64,000 bases of DNA from assembly GCA_020002185.1 (NCBI GenBank), contig CM034536.1, positions 16,581,680 through 16,645,679 of the forward strand, read 5' to 3'. The translations under genes and the position numbers were made by a program. The notes below the pieces were generated by a model. That model was not told the DNA's origin, searched no databases, and worked only from the letters and a program-made list of their open reading frames with translations. Every line of letters begins with the position of its first letter. Position 1 is the first letter of the stretch. Positions 33,463 to 44,745 of the stretch are shown here, one piece after another. The DNA comes from Paraescarpia echinospica. Its lineage: Eukaryota; Annelida; Polychaeta; Sabellida; Siboglinidae.

Positions 33463-34653
33463 CTAGTTTAAATAGATGCAGCCTGTCCCACTGTCAACAG
33501 ATTGCAGCAAGTTCTCTGAGAAAACTGCTGCCCCCTTTCCACTTAGATGTAGGCCATCTCTCATGTACATATCTTCCCTCCCAACAAAGTATCCCCATAA
33601 ATCTACGAATCCCACCCCCTCTTCTTTACACATCTGCTCAACTAGTGCGTTGATCGCCATCCTCTTGCAGTTTCTATATGTCGGCCCCCTTCCTCCCATT
33701 ACTGGCAAAATTCCTGAGAGGATAATCTGTTCTACTCTTGTCTTCTTTAACTTCTTCACTAACTGTCTGTACTTCTGAACTATCCCAGTTGTTCCCTCCC
33801 TCTCTGCGTTATTTGTCCCTACATGTACTAGTATAGACCCTCCCTTGCCATGCCCCAGTACCTTCTCTACCCTTTCAGTTACATGTTCTATCCTAGCCCC
33901 CGGTAGACAAACAACGACGTCCTCCCCCTCGCTTAGAGTCTTATCTGTCTTTCTCATAATCGAATCGCCCATAAACACCCTCTCTTTCCTCATTGCCCCC
34001 TCAATCACTGCCTCAGTGTAGCTCTTTCTACGGTTTGCATCTGTCTGGTTGTAATCTTGTTCCCCTGTCTTCTGCTCTCCCGTCACAATCTCGTCCGTTC
34101 CATTCTTTCCTCCTGTTTCTCCACCTTTCTTCCTGTCATCGTCCTGACTTCTCTTCTGTCACATGTACTCTTTCCTTTCTTCCCGTGCATTTCCTTCTCT
34201 CCTCTCCCGTCTCTTTTTCCCTCCTACCTCTTTCTCTACGGTCACTTTCTCTCCTGCCACCTTCACACCTGTCACATTTCCTGCCGTCGATCCTCCACTT
34301 TCTTCCCCTCCGATCACCTTCCCTCCTCTCAGTCTCCTTTCCTCGGTCTTGTTGCCACTACTCTGCTCCTTCAGTTTCACAGTATTCCCAACTTTATCCC
34401 TGTCGTCTCTCTCCATTCCATCTGTCTCCTTGCTGATTCTCATCTCCATCCCCTTCACAATATCTACCAACCTAGCTACCTCTTTCTCCAGACATTTCAC
34501 CTTCCAACACCCCACGCACTGAAAGGTGAATCCCTCTTCCTTGGTTTCTGTCCATGACTTCGTACAGCCGGACAAGGCAAAATCCACCCAACTGTGGCAG
34601 TCGTCGCACACCAAGTGTCTCTTTGCCTTGACTTGCCGCTTGCAAGGCGCCAT
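33463..34653 (-). pseudogene. CR1 ORF1: PHD-like finger and esterase, one stop codon
   Basis: One frame of 397 codons, ATG at 34,653, interrupted only by a TGA at 34,159-34,161. The N-terminus has a PHD-like Cys/His cluster (VCDDCHSWVDFALSGC, later FQCVGC), then a lysine/glutamate-rich linker. The C-terminus is an SGNH esterase: VFMGDSIMRK (nucleophile Ser), VHVGTNNAE, ILPVMGGRG, and DGLHLSGKG (catalytic Asp/His). This two-domain arrangement is known for CR1-like ORF1 proteins. The ORF would encode the RNA-binding chaperone of the retrotransposon. Confidence 0.88.
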
Positions 34654-35343
34654 ATCAGAATTTATTTAATAATAATAATCTAATTAGCTATTTAAAATAG
34701 TTTTGTCAACTGTGTTTACACTATTCACTGTCTATGTAGTCTTTAAGAAGACTGTTTTCTGTGCACAAATGTTACACTTTTCGTAAGATTGCGTACGCTA
34801 GACTGCCTTATTTATTTAGGTTATACAGCGCCCTAGCGAATAAGAGAGACACTAGCTACATAAACTTAGTTCGCCCGATTATCGCAAATGCTTAATTTTA
34901 ACAATAAAGCTACCTTATCAAAATGTCTAGCAGGTACTGACTTACACAGATATTATCTTATGTAGGTAGTTTATGGTTGTTACTTTATCACCTATATATT
35001 CTACCACATAACGAGATTTGTTAAATCTTGTTTACAAACTTATCGTAGCCGTAAGTTACGGTAAATAACGGTTAGAACAACCCACGAGGAACTAACGAAC
35101 CCTACTGGGAAAATGTTATAGCGTGTCAACGCGCCTCGTAAATGTTATAACCGAAACAAATATTTATATCCGTCACAGCATAAAAAAGATTACCTTTCTG
35201 AGTAACGCGCGAATGAAAAAGAGGCCCAGCTGTTGTGGCTGGAAGAACTTGTCCCATGGTTAGGTCGGTGTACCGTACATTTCAAATATAGGCTGCAGCA
35301 ACGCCCACATAAATACCATTTGAGCTTTGATCAAATGTTGGTT
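34654..35343. other. CR1 5' region and junction
   Basis: Presumed 5' UTR of CR1, ending where the right arm resumes. The stretch 35,205-35,343 reads open on the plus strand (EKEAQLLWLEELVPWLGRC) and continues into the arm, but I do not recognise it. Confidence 0.4.
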
Positions 35344-37599
35344 GCTATTAGAAAATGTGTCTCTTACAACAATATGTTCCAAATGGTGTTAGGATTTGAC
35401 AGATATTATAGTGCTACTGAAATGTTTATTTACAGTAATCTGCTTATTGTGTTCCTGGTATTAGAACTTTTGACATATAGATTTACATGCCGGTTATAGT
35501 TCTAAATTATATTTTTATTGATGGTTCAAATAGCAGCAATATTTTACTTACTGGCCATATGTAACTATTGCCAATATCGAACACTAATGCATTTGTATGT
35601 TGTGTGGAGTCTGCGAATAAAGCATATTATTATAAATAAAATATACTTTTAGTACACCTATAGCCATAGTAATTTGTAAAAGCAATTGCTCAAAGCAATG
35701 TAGTCTAATTACAGCATATACATGCACATAATTGCCAACAAAATATAAACGGAATAAAACTATGGTATCATAATTACACGAAAAGCATAAGTATTGGCAA
35801 GGACATACAGAACTATTTTAATGTAGGCCCTATATGTGTGGGCAATAGTAGTTTTGTAAAATATGTATGTATGTATGTAAATAAAGAAGTCATTATTATT
35901 ATTGTTCATGTTATTATGCGGGTGCGTGCCCAGGGGAGTTTTCTCGTTGCCCAGAAACCCCCCAAGAAATCCCACACTATACGGCAGTGTACAGTGAATG
36001 ATGGCATGCAACCTCCACCGTTACTGTGATACCCATTTGGGAACCCACAAATATATTTATCCTGGGTACGCCTCTGTTATGTGTTTTACATATAATGATA
36101 TACTAGTTATGATGAATTATGACAACAGCAGAGTAGAAACACCAGAAGACGATTTTATTGAAATAATGCATACAGATGTGTGAAAGAACATGTCAAGTAA
36201 TGCTATAAATACAATCACAGTTGCATAATAGCATCAGTGTCTAAGTACTGACACTATAAACCCATTAGCCAGTTTAAATATATGTAAATACATTACATAT
36301 AAATAGTAATAGGACTATCTAATATTTACTTTAGGCTATCTTAATTAACAATAAAATAATTATATAATATCAAATGAAAATATTAATTCAATCTTTAAAA
36401 CGCCACTGCCTTAAGGTCACAGGCTCCATTTGAAATGTTATATTTTAATTATCAGTCATATGTTAAAAACTACTCGTCATAGATTAAAGTTGCATTCTGA
36501 GTTACACAACCATGTTTAAGGTGTATGTACAACCTAAACAATAATGTCAATATATACTTATTTGAGTATACTTGCTTCCGTATATGTCACTTTGGCATTT
36601 GATGTTATTTGATAAATTACGCTTTTGCAAAAAATAAACATGACATGCATACGTAATTTTAATTTGGATCTTAGAATTACATATTGTGTGAACGAAAATT
36701 TATATGGAGTTGAAACTAATTAATTGCACAACTTAATATATTATTGGTCATAATTAGTTTATAAAATGTGATTTTCAAAGGATGTTCCGTATCGCCAACG
36801 TTGATCCCAAATAAAACTACGCCATGCTCAATTGCCATATTTAGGGGAAGCGAGAGCAAACACGTGATGACTGGCGCATGCCCGTTCAATGCTCTGATCT
36901 TTAACGCTGAGGCACACGGTTCCGATGCTCGGCTATATCGTTAATAATATTCAATTAATTGTACACGTTATAGTACGAATAAATATTAGTATTGACAGTT
37001 TTCGAAACATCATGAATTATCGTTCACAAACAGTACCAACCTACCTGACAATCAATTCGCGTTTTCTGTCAGACTGCTTCAGTGCTTGGCACTTCGTTTC
37101 TTCCGTTCATCTTTGAGTTCTTTTAAACTCCAACATTGATATAACAGGTCATAATGTGGGTGAAAAATGCTTCATATAAGTATTCTGTACACTACGACGT
37201 GACGTTGGTGACTGACAGCAAGGCCTGACCAAAACAATTATATAATTGCTTTGGCCTGACTTGCAAGGGATACTTCAGTATTTGCAAGTTGGTGTAGTTC
37301 GCTAGGGGGCAGCACATCTTAGCTTAGCTTAGGTCACTGAGTCCAATTTGTGCCAGATAATCGTTTGGAGAACTTCGTTTGGAGAAAATATTTTGGAGAA
37401 AACTTTTTGGAGAAAATCTTTTGGAGAAATTTTTGACCAAACGCCATTCTAGTGAATTATTTGACAAAAATCTTGCACAATGACAGCGTAAAGGGATAAT
37501 CGAAAGTCAGAATTCGACAATCTCGGCGTAAATGGATAATCGAAAGTCAGAAATCAACAATGTAGCATTGTGGAATTATGGCCCTAATATCGTTCCATA
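35344..37599 (-). repeat. Right long inverted-repeat arm, outer block
   Basis: Reverse complement of 8,926-11,418, ending in the element's terminus. It contains the same subterminal repeats, CpG patch (about 36,840-36,940) and 61-codon ORF as the left arm. I see no gene in it. Confidence 0.88.
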
Positions 37600-37605
37600 G
37601 AAGTA
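37600..37605. repeat. Target-site duplication GAAGTA, right copy
   Basis: Directly follows the terminal CGTTCCATA of the right arm and matches 8,920-8,925 in the same orientation. Confidence 0.75.
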
Positions 37606-37867
37606 CACCTCGAACGAAACCGGGAGAATGAACGATCTGCGTGTGTCTCTGCCGAGCGCTGAGACAAGAAAGGCCCGCTGCTGGGGTTCTGTTGGCGCCG
37701 TAGGAGGGCGCGTGGATGCTGATTGGTCCCCCTTTGTTCCCCTTTTACTATCTCGCGGGAAATGACCAGTCTGAACCGGTTTGGCTTGGCTATGAATGTT
37801 AATCAGTTTTTTTAAGCACTATGCTTAAAAAAACGATTATATGTGCACACTATCAAACTTTTATACA
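37606..37867 (-). mobile_element. Detached 5' region of YR1
   Basis: Joined to 8,925 across one GAAGTA, this CpG-rich stretch would lie directly upstream of the YR1 gag ATG on the minus strand, so it is inferred to be the YR1 leader and promoter. A perfect 13-base hairpin with a 3-base loop lies at 37,806-37,834 (stem GTTTTTTTAAGCA). The limits of the element beyond it are uncertain. Confidence 0.5.
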
Positions 37868-38045
37868 TGTCAGCAAAACATATTATAATAATAATACAAT
37901 TTATTTGTAGACTGTGTCTTTGCCATCCTGACACAGTCCGGCAGTCTGTTCCATATACTGGCTGCAGCTACAGCAAAACTGCGATCACCGTGAGTGACCG
38001 TCTGCGAAGCCGGTGTAGGACGCTCAAAACACTACCCCGGTGAAA
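37868..38045 (-). mobile_element. LINE 3' tail with (TTA)n end
   Basis: The minus strand reads VTHGDRSFAVAAASIWNRLP then DCVRMAK, the ORF2 C-terminal signature, followed by a TTA-rich tail at its 3' end (about 37,868-37,900). It is a short relic. Confidence 0.65.
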
Positions 38046-39150
38046 ACACTACGCATCGGATGATCCGTGCGCATCGGATGATCCGTACTCACGTAAAAGA
38101 CGCATTGATGAGTCATAATAAAAGTATTCCTCGCATAGACCTACAATAAGTTTTTAGGAAGTCATTGGTAGATTAAACGTTAGATGTTGCTTAGATTTGT
38201 CGAAATTAGTTAAATGTGTTGCTTTTATGTTATTTATAGTTTCCTTTGAATACAAAAGGAATTAATTGATAGTATAGTAAAATATTATTTTTTTACAGCC
38301 ATGCAAAATATTATTTATCTAGATATATATAAAAAAGAACAGAGTACAACTATGATGAAGTAAATATAATAAATACTATTCTTATATCATTATTTTTTGC
38401 TTTGAAAAGAACACATTTTCTGCAGATTTGTTTAATTATTAATTATACAATTAACATCAAATGAGGATAAAATTAATGTAAAGTATGATTGTAAATGCAA
38501 TTTGAAGACCGATGTGCATATTAAATACTTTTGCAGATGTGCAATTATTCATCTTGATCATTTATAATACTAATAAATAAAAAACAATTAAACATATTTA
38601 TTATATATCAAATGAGTTGCCCTATTAAAAAAAAATACTATTATATAATAGTCTTTTGGAGAGCAGATTTCAACAAAAATGTAACAACGTAAGTGAGAGG
38701 AGAATTGTTTGTTAACTCAGTAAGTCATTGAAGCTTTCGAACCTTTAAAGGAACTTTGTGTATTCCATTATCCAGAATCAACCAGGGGGTTAATAGCCAT
38801 TATAATTATCAGCAGGATCTGTGGTTTGTGTATGTGTGTGTGTGTTCGTGCATGTTCGTTCGTGTGCGTGCGTGCGTGCGCATGTGGGCGTGCGGGAGGG
38901 CGCGCGTACCGACGTACCTGGTACGTGCGTGTGTGTGTGCGTGTAAAGACGGTGTGAATCAAGCACATCAACGGTAGGAACGCGCGCTTCTGCAATAAAT
39001 GCCAATTACAGGCAGTAGCAACTGTTTATCAAATGATAACAGTTGTATTTATTTATTTTGTGGGCGGAAAATAAAAAATGCCAACCTACCACACTTAGCA
39101 CCATGAATCCGAGTCCTGGCAGACATTTAAAATGATGCATGTAACACAAT
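38046..39150. other. Non-coding stretch with GT microsatellite
   Basis: AT-rich, no gene. A 20-base unit (gcgcatcggatgatccgt core) is tandemly doubled at 38,048-38,088. An interrupted GT/GC microsatellite lies at about 38,818-38,945. Confidence 0.6.
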
Positions 39151-39168
39151 AGCACGTAACATGGTGAA

Positions 39169-40778
39169 TTGATGGACGTAGTATCATTCCAGTACATCCT
39201 GAACGCATGCCACGAAGGGACAGGGAACACAATCGAATCCAAGTCACTGGGTGGACATATCGGCCAAGACAAGACCTGCGCGAAGATCTTGGAGAGGGAC
39301 TGGTGGCCAGGTGTGAAAGAAGATGTGAAAACGTACACGAATACATGCGACCGTTGTCAATGAGCAAGCAGCAGTTTCAGCAAGGCAGCGCCTTCCCCGC
39401 ACAGTGTATCTGTTCCACCTGAGTCGTGGAGTCAGATAGGTGTTGACCTTTGTTGTATGCCGGAGACAACAGAAGGCTACAAGTACATGGCCGTTGCTGT
39501 CGATTACTACACCAAGTGGGTTGAGGCTGAACCCATAAAGTCTAAATCTGCCGACAGTGTGGCAAAGTTTTTGTTTGAATTGATTTGCCACAACGGCTGT
39601 ACTGACGTTCAGATAAATGACCAGGATCGTGAATTTGTAAACGCGGTGTCGAAGTGGCTCCACGAGTTAACTGGTGCCAAACAACGCATAACCAGCGCAT
39701 ATCATCCACAGGCGAACGAGTTGGCAGAACGTAGCAATCGGACGATTCAAAGCGCGTTGCTGAAGGTGCTGGAAGAGAAACCGGAAGAATGGCCAAAACA
39801 CTCCCGGGTGAGTAGTTTGCCTTCCGTACCAGCATGCAGAAGTCAACTGGTTACATCCCGTTCTTTCTAATGAATCTATGGAAAGCGCGACTGCTAACTG
39901 AGTGTCGAGACGCGCGATGAACATGACATTGTAGAAAGTTCTGAAGATGACATTGTTCAAGATGAAATCAAGGAACGTATAGCAGTTATGGAAAAATGCG
40001 GAAAGACATATCACATCGTGTAGTGACTAACATAATAAAAGCACATGACCGCCAGAAACGGGATTACCAGAAGCGCCATCGGGACCGAGGAGCATTCAAT
40101 AGAGGAGACTCCGTGCTTCTTTGGAATTTCCGACGAGCCGACAGGAAAGGCGGGAAGACGTGTGATCCGTGGATTGGCCCGTACACCATCCATGCTTTCA
40201 TGCAAAATGGCACCTACGATCTCATGAATGAAGATTGTATCATTCTGAAACAGAGGGCTCACGCTATCAACCTGAAACATTACTGTAAGCGACAGCATCT
40301 TGACTCGGTCACACCTACGGCACCAAAGGAGACGCATGACACCCTGCTTACATATTCAACAGCCACGGTGCCATCAGTCATCGACCCGCCCGCCAACATG
40401 CCGCCTAACTTCGACCCGACCGCTGACATGCCGCCAAAGTTCGACCTGACCGCCGACATGCCGCCAAACTTCGACCCGCCCGCCGACTTGCCGCCAAACT
40501 TCGACCCGCCCGCCGACATGCCATCAAACTTCGACCCGCCCGCCGACATGCCGTCGAACTTACACCCGCCCGCCGAGAAACCTAACACCGAGATGCCCGA
40601 TATAGTGCTGACAAAGATCACACCAAAACAGCAGTTCGCGTTCGTGCCAACTACATCAGCCTGGCGAAGATACCAAGCTGGACGCCTGAACCTTCCGTTA
40701 CCTAAAAAGATGACATATAAACAGAAAGTTGCTAATCGAACTGATCGAGCCAAAGCTGACGGACGCCACCACAAGTGA
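39169..40778 (+). pseudogene. Gypsy/Ginger-type DDE integrase (transposase), broken
   Basis: An N-terminal HHCC zinc domain (GHIGQDKTCAKIL, then TNTCDRCQ) ends with a TGA at 39,361. The core is 39,457-39,820: first Asp just upstream in IGVDLC, second in INDQDREFVN, Glu in NELAERSNRTIQ. A shift follows, then 39,996-40,778 with a GPY/F-like segment (DPWIGPYTIHAFM). A run of about seven 10-residue Pro-rich repeats is encoded by a 30-bp minisatellite (40,387-40,580). No RT, gag or LTRs are near. Together with the OTU domain downstream, this favours a Ginger1-type DNA transposon over a gypsy retrotransposon. Terminal inverted repeats were not found. Confidence 0.75.
40387..40580 (+). repeat. 30-bp coding minisatellite
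   Basis: About seven copies of a 30-base unit encode ADMPPNFDPP and close variants. It keeps the reading frame of the integrase C-terminal extension. Confidence 0.85.
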
Positions 40779-41067
40779 TGGCAACTGGTTTTTTCGAGCC
40801 ATGAGTCTCGAATTGAGCGGTACACTAGCGAACTACAAAATGGTGCGGGACCTGGTAATAGTATTTATCTGCGAACCAACTCATTGTCAAATGTTTAGCA
40901 GCTACAATAACGCAAACATTAATCAGTATGTTTCAATTAGCGGGTTGCCCAACAATGGAACATGGGCAACTGAGGTAGAGATTGTGGCTATGGCTACTCT
41001 ACTACAATCAACGATGTTTGCATGTGTATACAGATTACAATACCACAAAGAAGAGGCTTCCGTATAA
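40770..41067 (+). pseudogene. OTU-domain remnant with catalytic Cys replaced
   Basis: The frame reads DGNWFFRAMSLELSG where OTU cysteine proteases have D-G-N-C-F-F-R, so the catalytic Cys is Trp. Later blocks fit: RDLVIVFI, then NNGTWATEVEIVAMATLLQS. The catalytic His region (usually an H/N-x-Y near the end) is degraded. It directly follows the integrase, as in Ginger1-type transposases that carry an OTU domain (recalled, not checked). Protease activity is not expected. Confidence 0.7.
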
Positions 41068-41384
41068 ACCCCTTTGTCATGTACCGGGTGTGCTGAAATG
41101 GAAACAAAATGTATACCTAACGAACTTGCATGCTAATTTTGAAAGGGTTGTTGCGTGCTATTGAGTTAGATAGCACTAGCTCTTATATCTACTAAAATCG
41201 ATCGATAATCGATATGTACTATGAAGAAACTTTAATATACTACACCGGCACTGCATCCAGGCCAGTCGTGTGAAAACCAACAGCAACGTCATTGGTGACT
41301 CCCAACGGAGTCACACAAATGACAGAGTGTCATTGCTATATTTACGCAATTTCAGCTAGCCGTCTTGACTTTACCTGTAACGGC
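41068..41384. other. Non-coding spacer
   Basis: I see nothing recognisable. Confidence 0.5.
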
Positions 41385-42201
41385 CTAGAGGGCACGGATA
41401 TTGGCCAATCAGCAACGAGTATTTAGAAAATGCACGGATGTGATTAAAATGGCATCTCATTTAAAACTAGTTTTGCCTCAAAGATGACGACTGAGTCAGC
41501 TTCTGTTGTAGTCATCTATGCGTAGTCCCGTGACCGGAGGTAGCGCCTCCTGGCGGTTCGGGTGGATAGCGTACTGTATGTGCGCGTGAGGGGTACTGAA
41601 GGGTATGTAGGGGTAATATGATGGTAATTATAGGTAATGCAGCGTAGTTAAGGTGTAATAAGGGTAATTATGCATAGAAGCATCGTATAGATTCATATAC
41701 CGTCGAGTGTTTCGGGCCGAATAACAGACACATAGATAGACGGGAGTGGCAAAGTACACGTGTCGTATCGGGATGGCTTCTCGTGAGAGAAGGGAGATAC
41801 AGAGTGTATGCACCTTACCAGAAAACATTATCGGTAACGAGAAATTATGAATACGCAACCCCATCACATGCTTCTCCCAGACGTCGAAAAGATTAACAAG
41901 ATATATTGGTGGGCATCCAGTGGCGCGTTAGTCTAGTTGCAACATATGGTGAAACTGGATGTTAAACTGCACGTGTGTGCGTGTGTGTGTTGTGTGCGTA
42001 TGATGTGTGTGTGTGTAACGAGTATGTGTGTGTGAGTATGTGTTGTGTGTTTGAGTGTGATGTGTGTGAATGTGTTGTGTGTGCATGTGTTGTGTGGGTG
42101 TGTTTTGTGTATGTGTTAAGTGTACGTGTGTTGTGTGTGAGTATGCTGTGTGAGTGTGTTGAGTGTATGTTGCATGTGTGTTGTATGTGCTATATGTGTG
42201 T

Positions 42202-42248
<47 letters not shown>

Positions 42249-42326
42249 GTGTGTGTGTGTGAGTGTTTTATATATGTCTGTCTTTGTGTTTTGCGAGTGT
42301 TTAGTGTGTATGTGTGTGTGTGTGTT

Positions 42327-42357
<31 letters not shown>

Positions 42358-44114
42358 GTGTTGTGTGAGTGTGTTGTGTGTGTTAAGTGTGCTTGTGTTG
42401 TGTATTTTATATGTGTTTGTGTGTTGTGTCTGTGATGTATGTGTGTTGTGTGTGTAAGTGTGTTGTGAGCGTGTGTGTTGTGTTTCATATATGTGTATTG
42501 TGTGTGTTTGTTTGTGTGTGTGTGTTTGTGTAGTGTGTGTATGTTGTGTGTGTTGGGAGTCTGTGTGTTCTGTGGGTGTGTGTTGTGTTGTGCGTGTTGT
42601 GTTCTATATGTGTGTGTGTTGTGTGTATTTGTGTGTGTGTGTATGTGTGCGTTGTGTGTGTGTGTGATTCATGGGTGCATGTGTTTTATGTGCGCGTGTG
42701 TTTTAGGTGTGTTGCATATATGTTGTATGTGTGCTATAAATCTGTATTGTGTGTGTATTGTGTGTATTGTGTGTATTGTATGTGTTATATGTGTGTTGTT
42801 TGTTATGTGTGTTTTTGTTGTTGTGTGTGTGTTGTGTGTGCGTTGTGTGTGTGTTGTGTGTGTGTTGTATGTGTATGTTGTGTGTGTGTTGTGTGTGTGT
42901 TGTGCACGTGTATGTTGCATATGTATGTATTATGGTGTGGTGTGGTGTGTGTGTGTATATGTTTTGTGTGTTGTATGTGTTCTATGTTTTTTATACACTG
43001 TATGTTGTATGTGTCTTGTATGTGTTGCATATGTGTTGTTTGCGTGTTTTTGTGTGTGTGTGTGTGTGTGTTTTTTTTTTTGTGTGTGTTGTGTTTGTTG
43101 CATGTGTGTTGTATGTGTTATAGGTGTGATGTGTTTGTTCCTACAGAACACACATACAAACAGACACACAACACACATACACCATACATACACCGTATCC
43201 CCAGGCACACAACACACATATATAAAATACTACACACGCACACTCAGAACACACTGTTACACACAACACACATAACACATAAACACGCACAACACAACAG
43301 AAAACACACAACACACAACACACACACAACACACATACAACACACACCCACAACACGCACACTTAACACACACACACACATATACACACAACACACTACA
43401 CTTATACACAAAACACTCAAACTCACAACACATACTCACTCACACCCACACAACACACACATAGAGACACGCAACACGCACACCATACGCACACTACACA
43501 CATACACACACACGCACACACAAATACACACAAACACACACACATACAAGCACACACGTGCACACGTGCAATTTAACATCCATTTTCACCATATATTGCA
43601 ATTATCCTAACGCGCCACTGGACGTCCACAAACATATCTCGTTATGTTTTCGACGTCTGGGAGAAACATGAGATGGGGTTGGGTAGTCATCAGTTCTCGT
43701 TACCGGGAATGTTTTTTGATAAGGTGCATGCACTTTGGATTTCCCTCCTGTCACGAGCAGCCTTCCCGATACGACAAGTGCACGTTGCAACTCCCGTCTA
43801 TCGATGTGTCTGTTATTCTGCCCGGAGCACTCGACATTATATGCACCTTTACATTGCGTCTATGCATAATTACCCTTATTACACCTTAATTACCCTAAAT
43901 TACCTATAATTACTGTACGATACCCACCCGAACCGCCAGGAGGCGTTACCTCCGTTCACGTGATTACACTGATGACTACATCAGAAGCTGAGGCAGTCGT
44001 CATCTTTGAAGTAAACAATGTTTAAATCACCCGTCATTTTAAACACATCCGTACGTTTTCTAAATACTCGTCGCAGATTGGTCAATTTTACCGCAACGAC
44101 AGTGGCGCCTCTAG
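41385..44114. mobile_element. Fold-back element with TG/CA microsatellite core
   Basis: The left flank (41,385-41,985) and right flank (43,540-44,114) are inverted copies of each other: shared words include ACGAGTATTTAGAAAA, AAAGATGACGACTG and CTCCTGGCGG. Between them the left half is TG-rich (about 41,975-43,139) and the right half CA-rich (about 43,142-43,570), so the whole can fold on itself. No ORF within is credible; long frames there are only TG or CA repeats. It resembles Foldback or long-TIR MITE elements. The target duplication was not established. Confidence 0.75.
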
Positions 44115-44189
44115 ACAGAATAGTATTCGACTATACTAAAACAACTATAAAACCTGTTCATCTATAGCTATTAAGCATAAGCTAGCATT

Positions 44190-44745
44190 AACTCTGAACC
44201 CTTAATTACCTCTAAATTATCCTTTTTTAGCCCTACTTACCCATTAATTACGACTAATTTCCCCTAATTACCTCTTAATTACCCACAATTACCCTTAATT
44301 ACCCTTAATTACCCAATATTACTCCTTATTTTAATTACCCACAATTACACATTAATTACCCCTACGTACCTCTCTTAATTACCCTTAAATACCCTTAAAT
44401 ACCCTTAATGTTTCTTTATTTACCATTGATTACCCCTTAATTACCCCAAATTACCCCCTTATTTATAATTAATGTTATATAATTACCCACAATTACCACT
44501 TAATTACCCCTAATTACACCTTAGTTATCCATAAATACATTTACGTACCCCTCAATTACCAATCAATACCCTTAACTATCCTCAATTGCCATTAATTACC
44601 CGTAATTACCTCTTAATTACCCCTAATTACAACTTAATTACACCTTAATTAGCCCTTAGTTCCCTGACTTACCGTTTATTAGCCTTAATTGCCTCTTAAT
44701 TAACTTTACTTACCCATAATTATCCTTAACTAATTACCCCTAGAT
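44190..44745. repeat. AATTACCC satellite, first block
   Basis: Some fifty short units of the form (C/T)TTAATTACC(C/T), about 10 or 11 bases apart, with drift. The same words occur inside the fold-back arms (near 41,600-41,660 and 43,865-43,915) and resume at 47,525-47,590 and 47,695-47,760. Confidence 0.85.

Larger units (their letters stand above)
24290..35343. mobile_element. 11 kb composite insertion in the right arm (YR2, SGNH ORF, CR1)
   Basis: The left arm is continuous across 11,419, but the right arm is split there. The inner block ends at about 24,289 and the outer block starts at about 35,344. The inserted block contains, all on the minus strand, a CR1 retrotransposon, an SGNH-hydrolase ORF, and YR retrotransposon YR2. 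No target duplication is obvious, which fits a YR element (these integrate without one), with CR1 inserted later or beside it. Whether it came in one step or several cannot be told. Confidence 0.7.
8926..37599. mobile_element. Giant inverted-repeat element (about 28.7 kb, about 17.6 kb without its own insertion)
   Basis: Both ends read TATGGAACGATATTAGGGCC inward and stay nearly identical: I count two differences in the first roughly 118 bases. The arms are about 4.2 kb. The left is contiguous (8,926-13,165); the right is 37,599-35,344 plus 24,289-22,085, interrupted by an 11 kb block. A 6-bp direct repeat (GAAGTA) flanks the whole. Joining the outer flanks recreates a continuous YR1 5' region, which supports a single insertion. 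The centre holds exons of a SWIM/YqaJ-type gene and smaller elements. No transposase, integrase or polymerase B was recognised, so this is not a standard Polinton even though those also make 6-bp duplications. An alternative is an inverted segmental duplication with a chance GAAGTA match. Confidence 0.7.

Noticed and set aside
34057..34557. Ser/Leu-rich plus-strand ORFs over CR1 ORF1
   Set aside because: They are antisense shadows of the Lys/Glu-rich linker of ORF1.
8926..37599. Polinton/Maverick identity for the giant element
   Set aside because: The 6-bp duplication fits, but no protein-primed polymerase, retroviral-type integrase, packaging ATPase or capsid gene could be read inside, and the termini do not start with AG.
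39244..39835. Minus-strand ORFs opposite the integrase
   Set aside because: The plus-strand integrase motifs explain the region; the antisense frames have no domain.
41975..43610. Long Cys/Val or His/Thr reading frames
   Set aside because: They are translations of TG/CA microsatellite, with no domain and frames open on both strands for compositional reasons.
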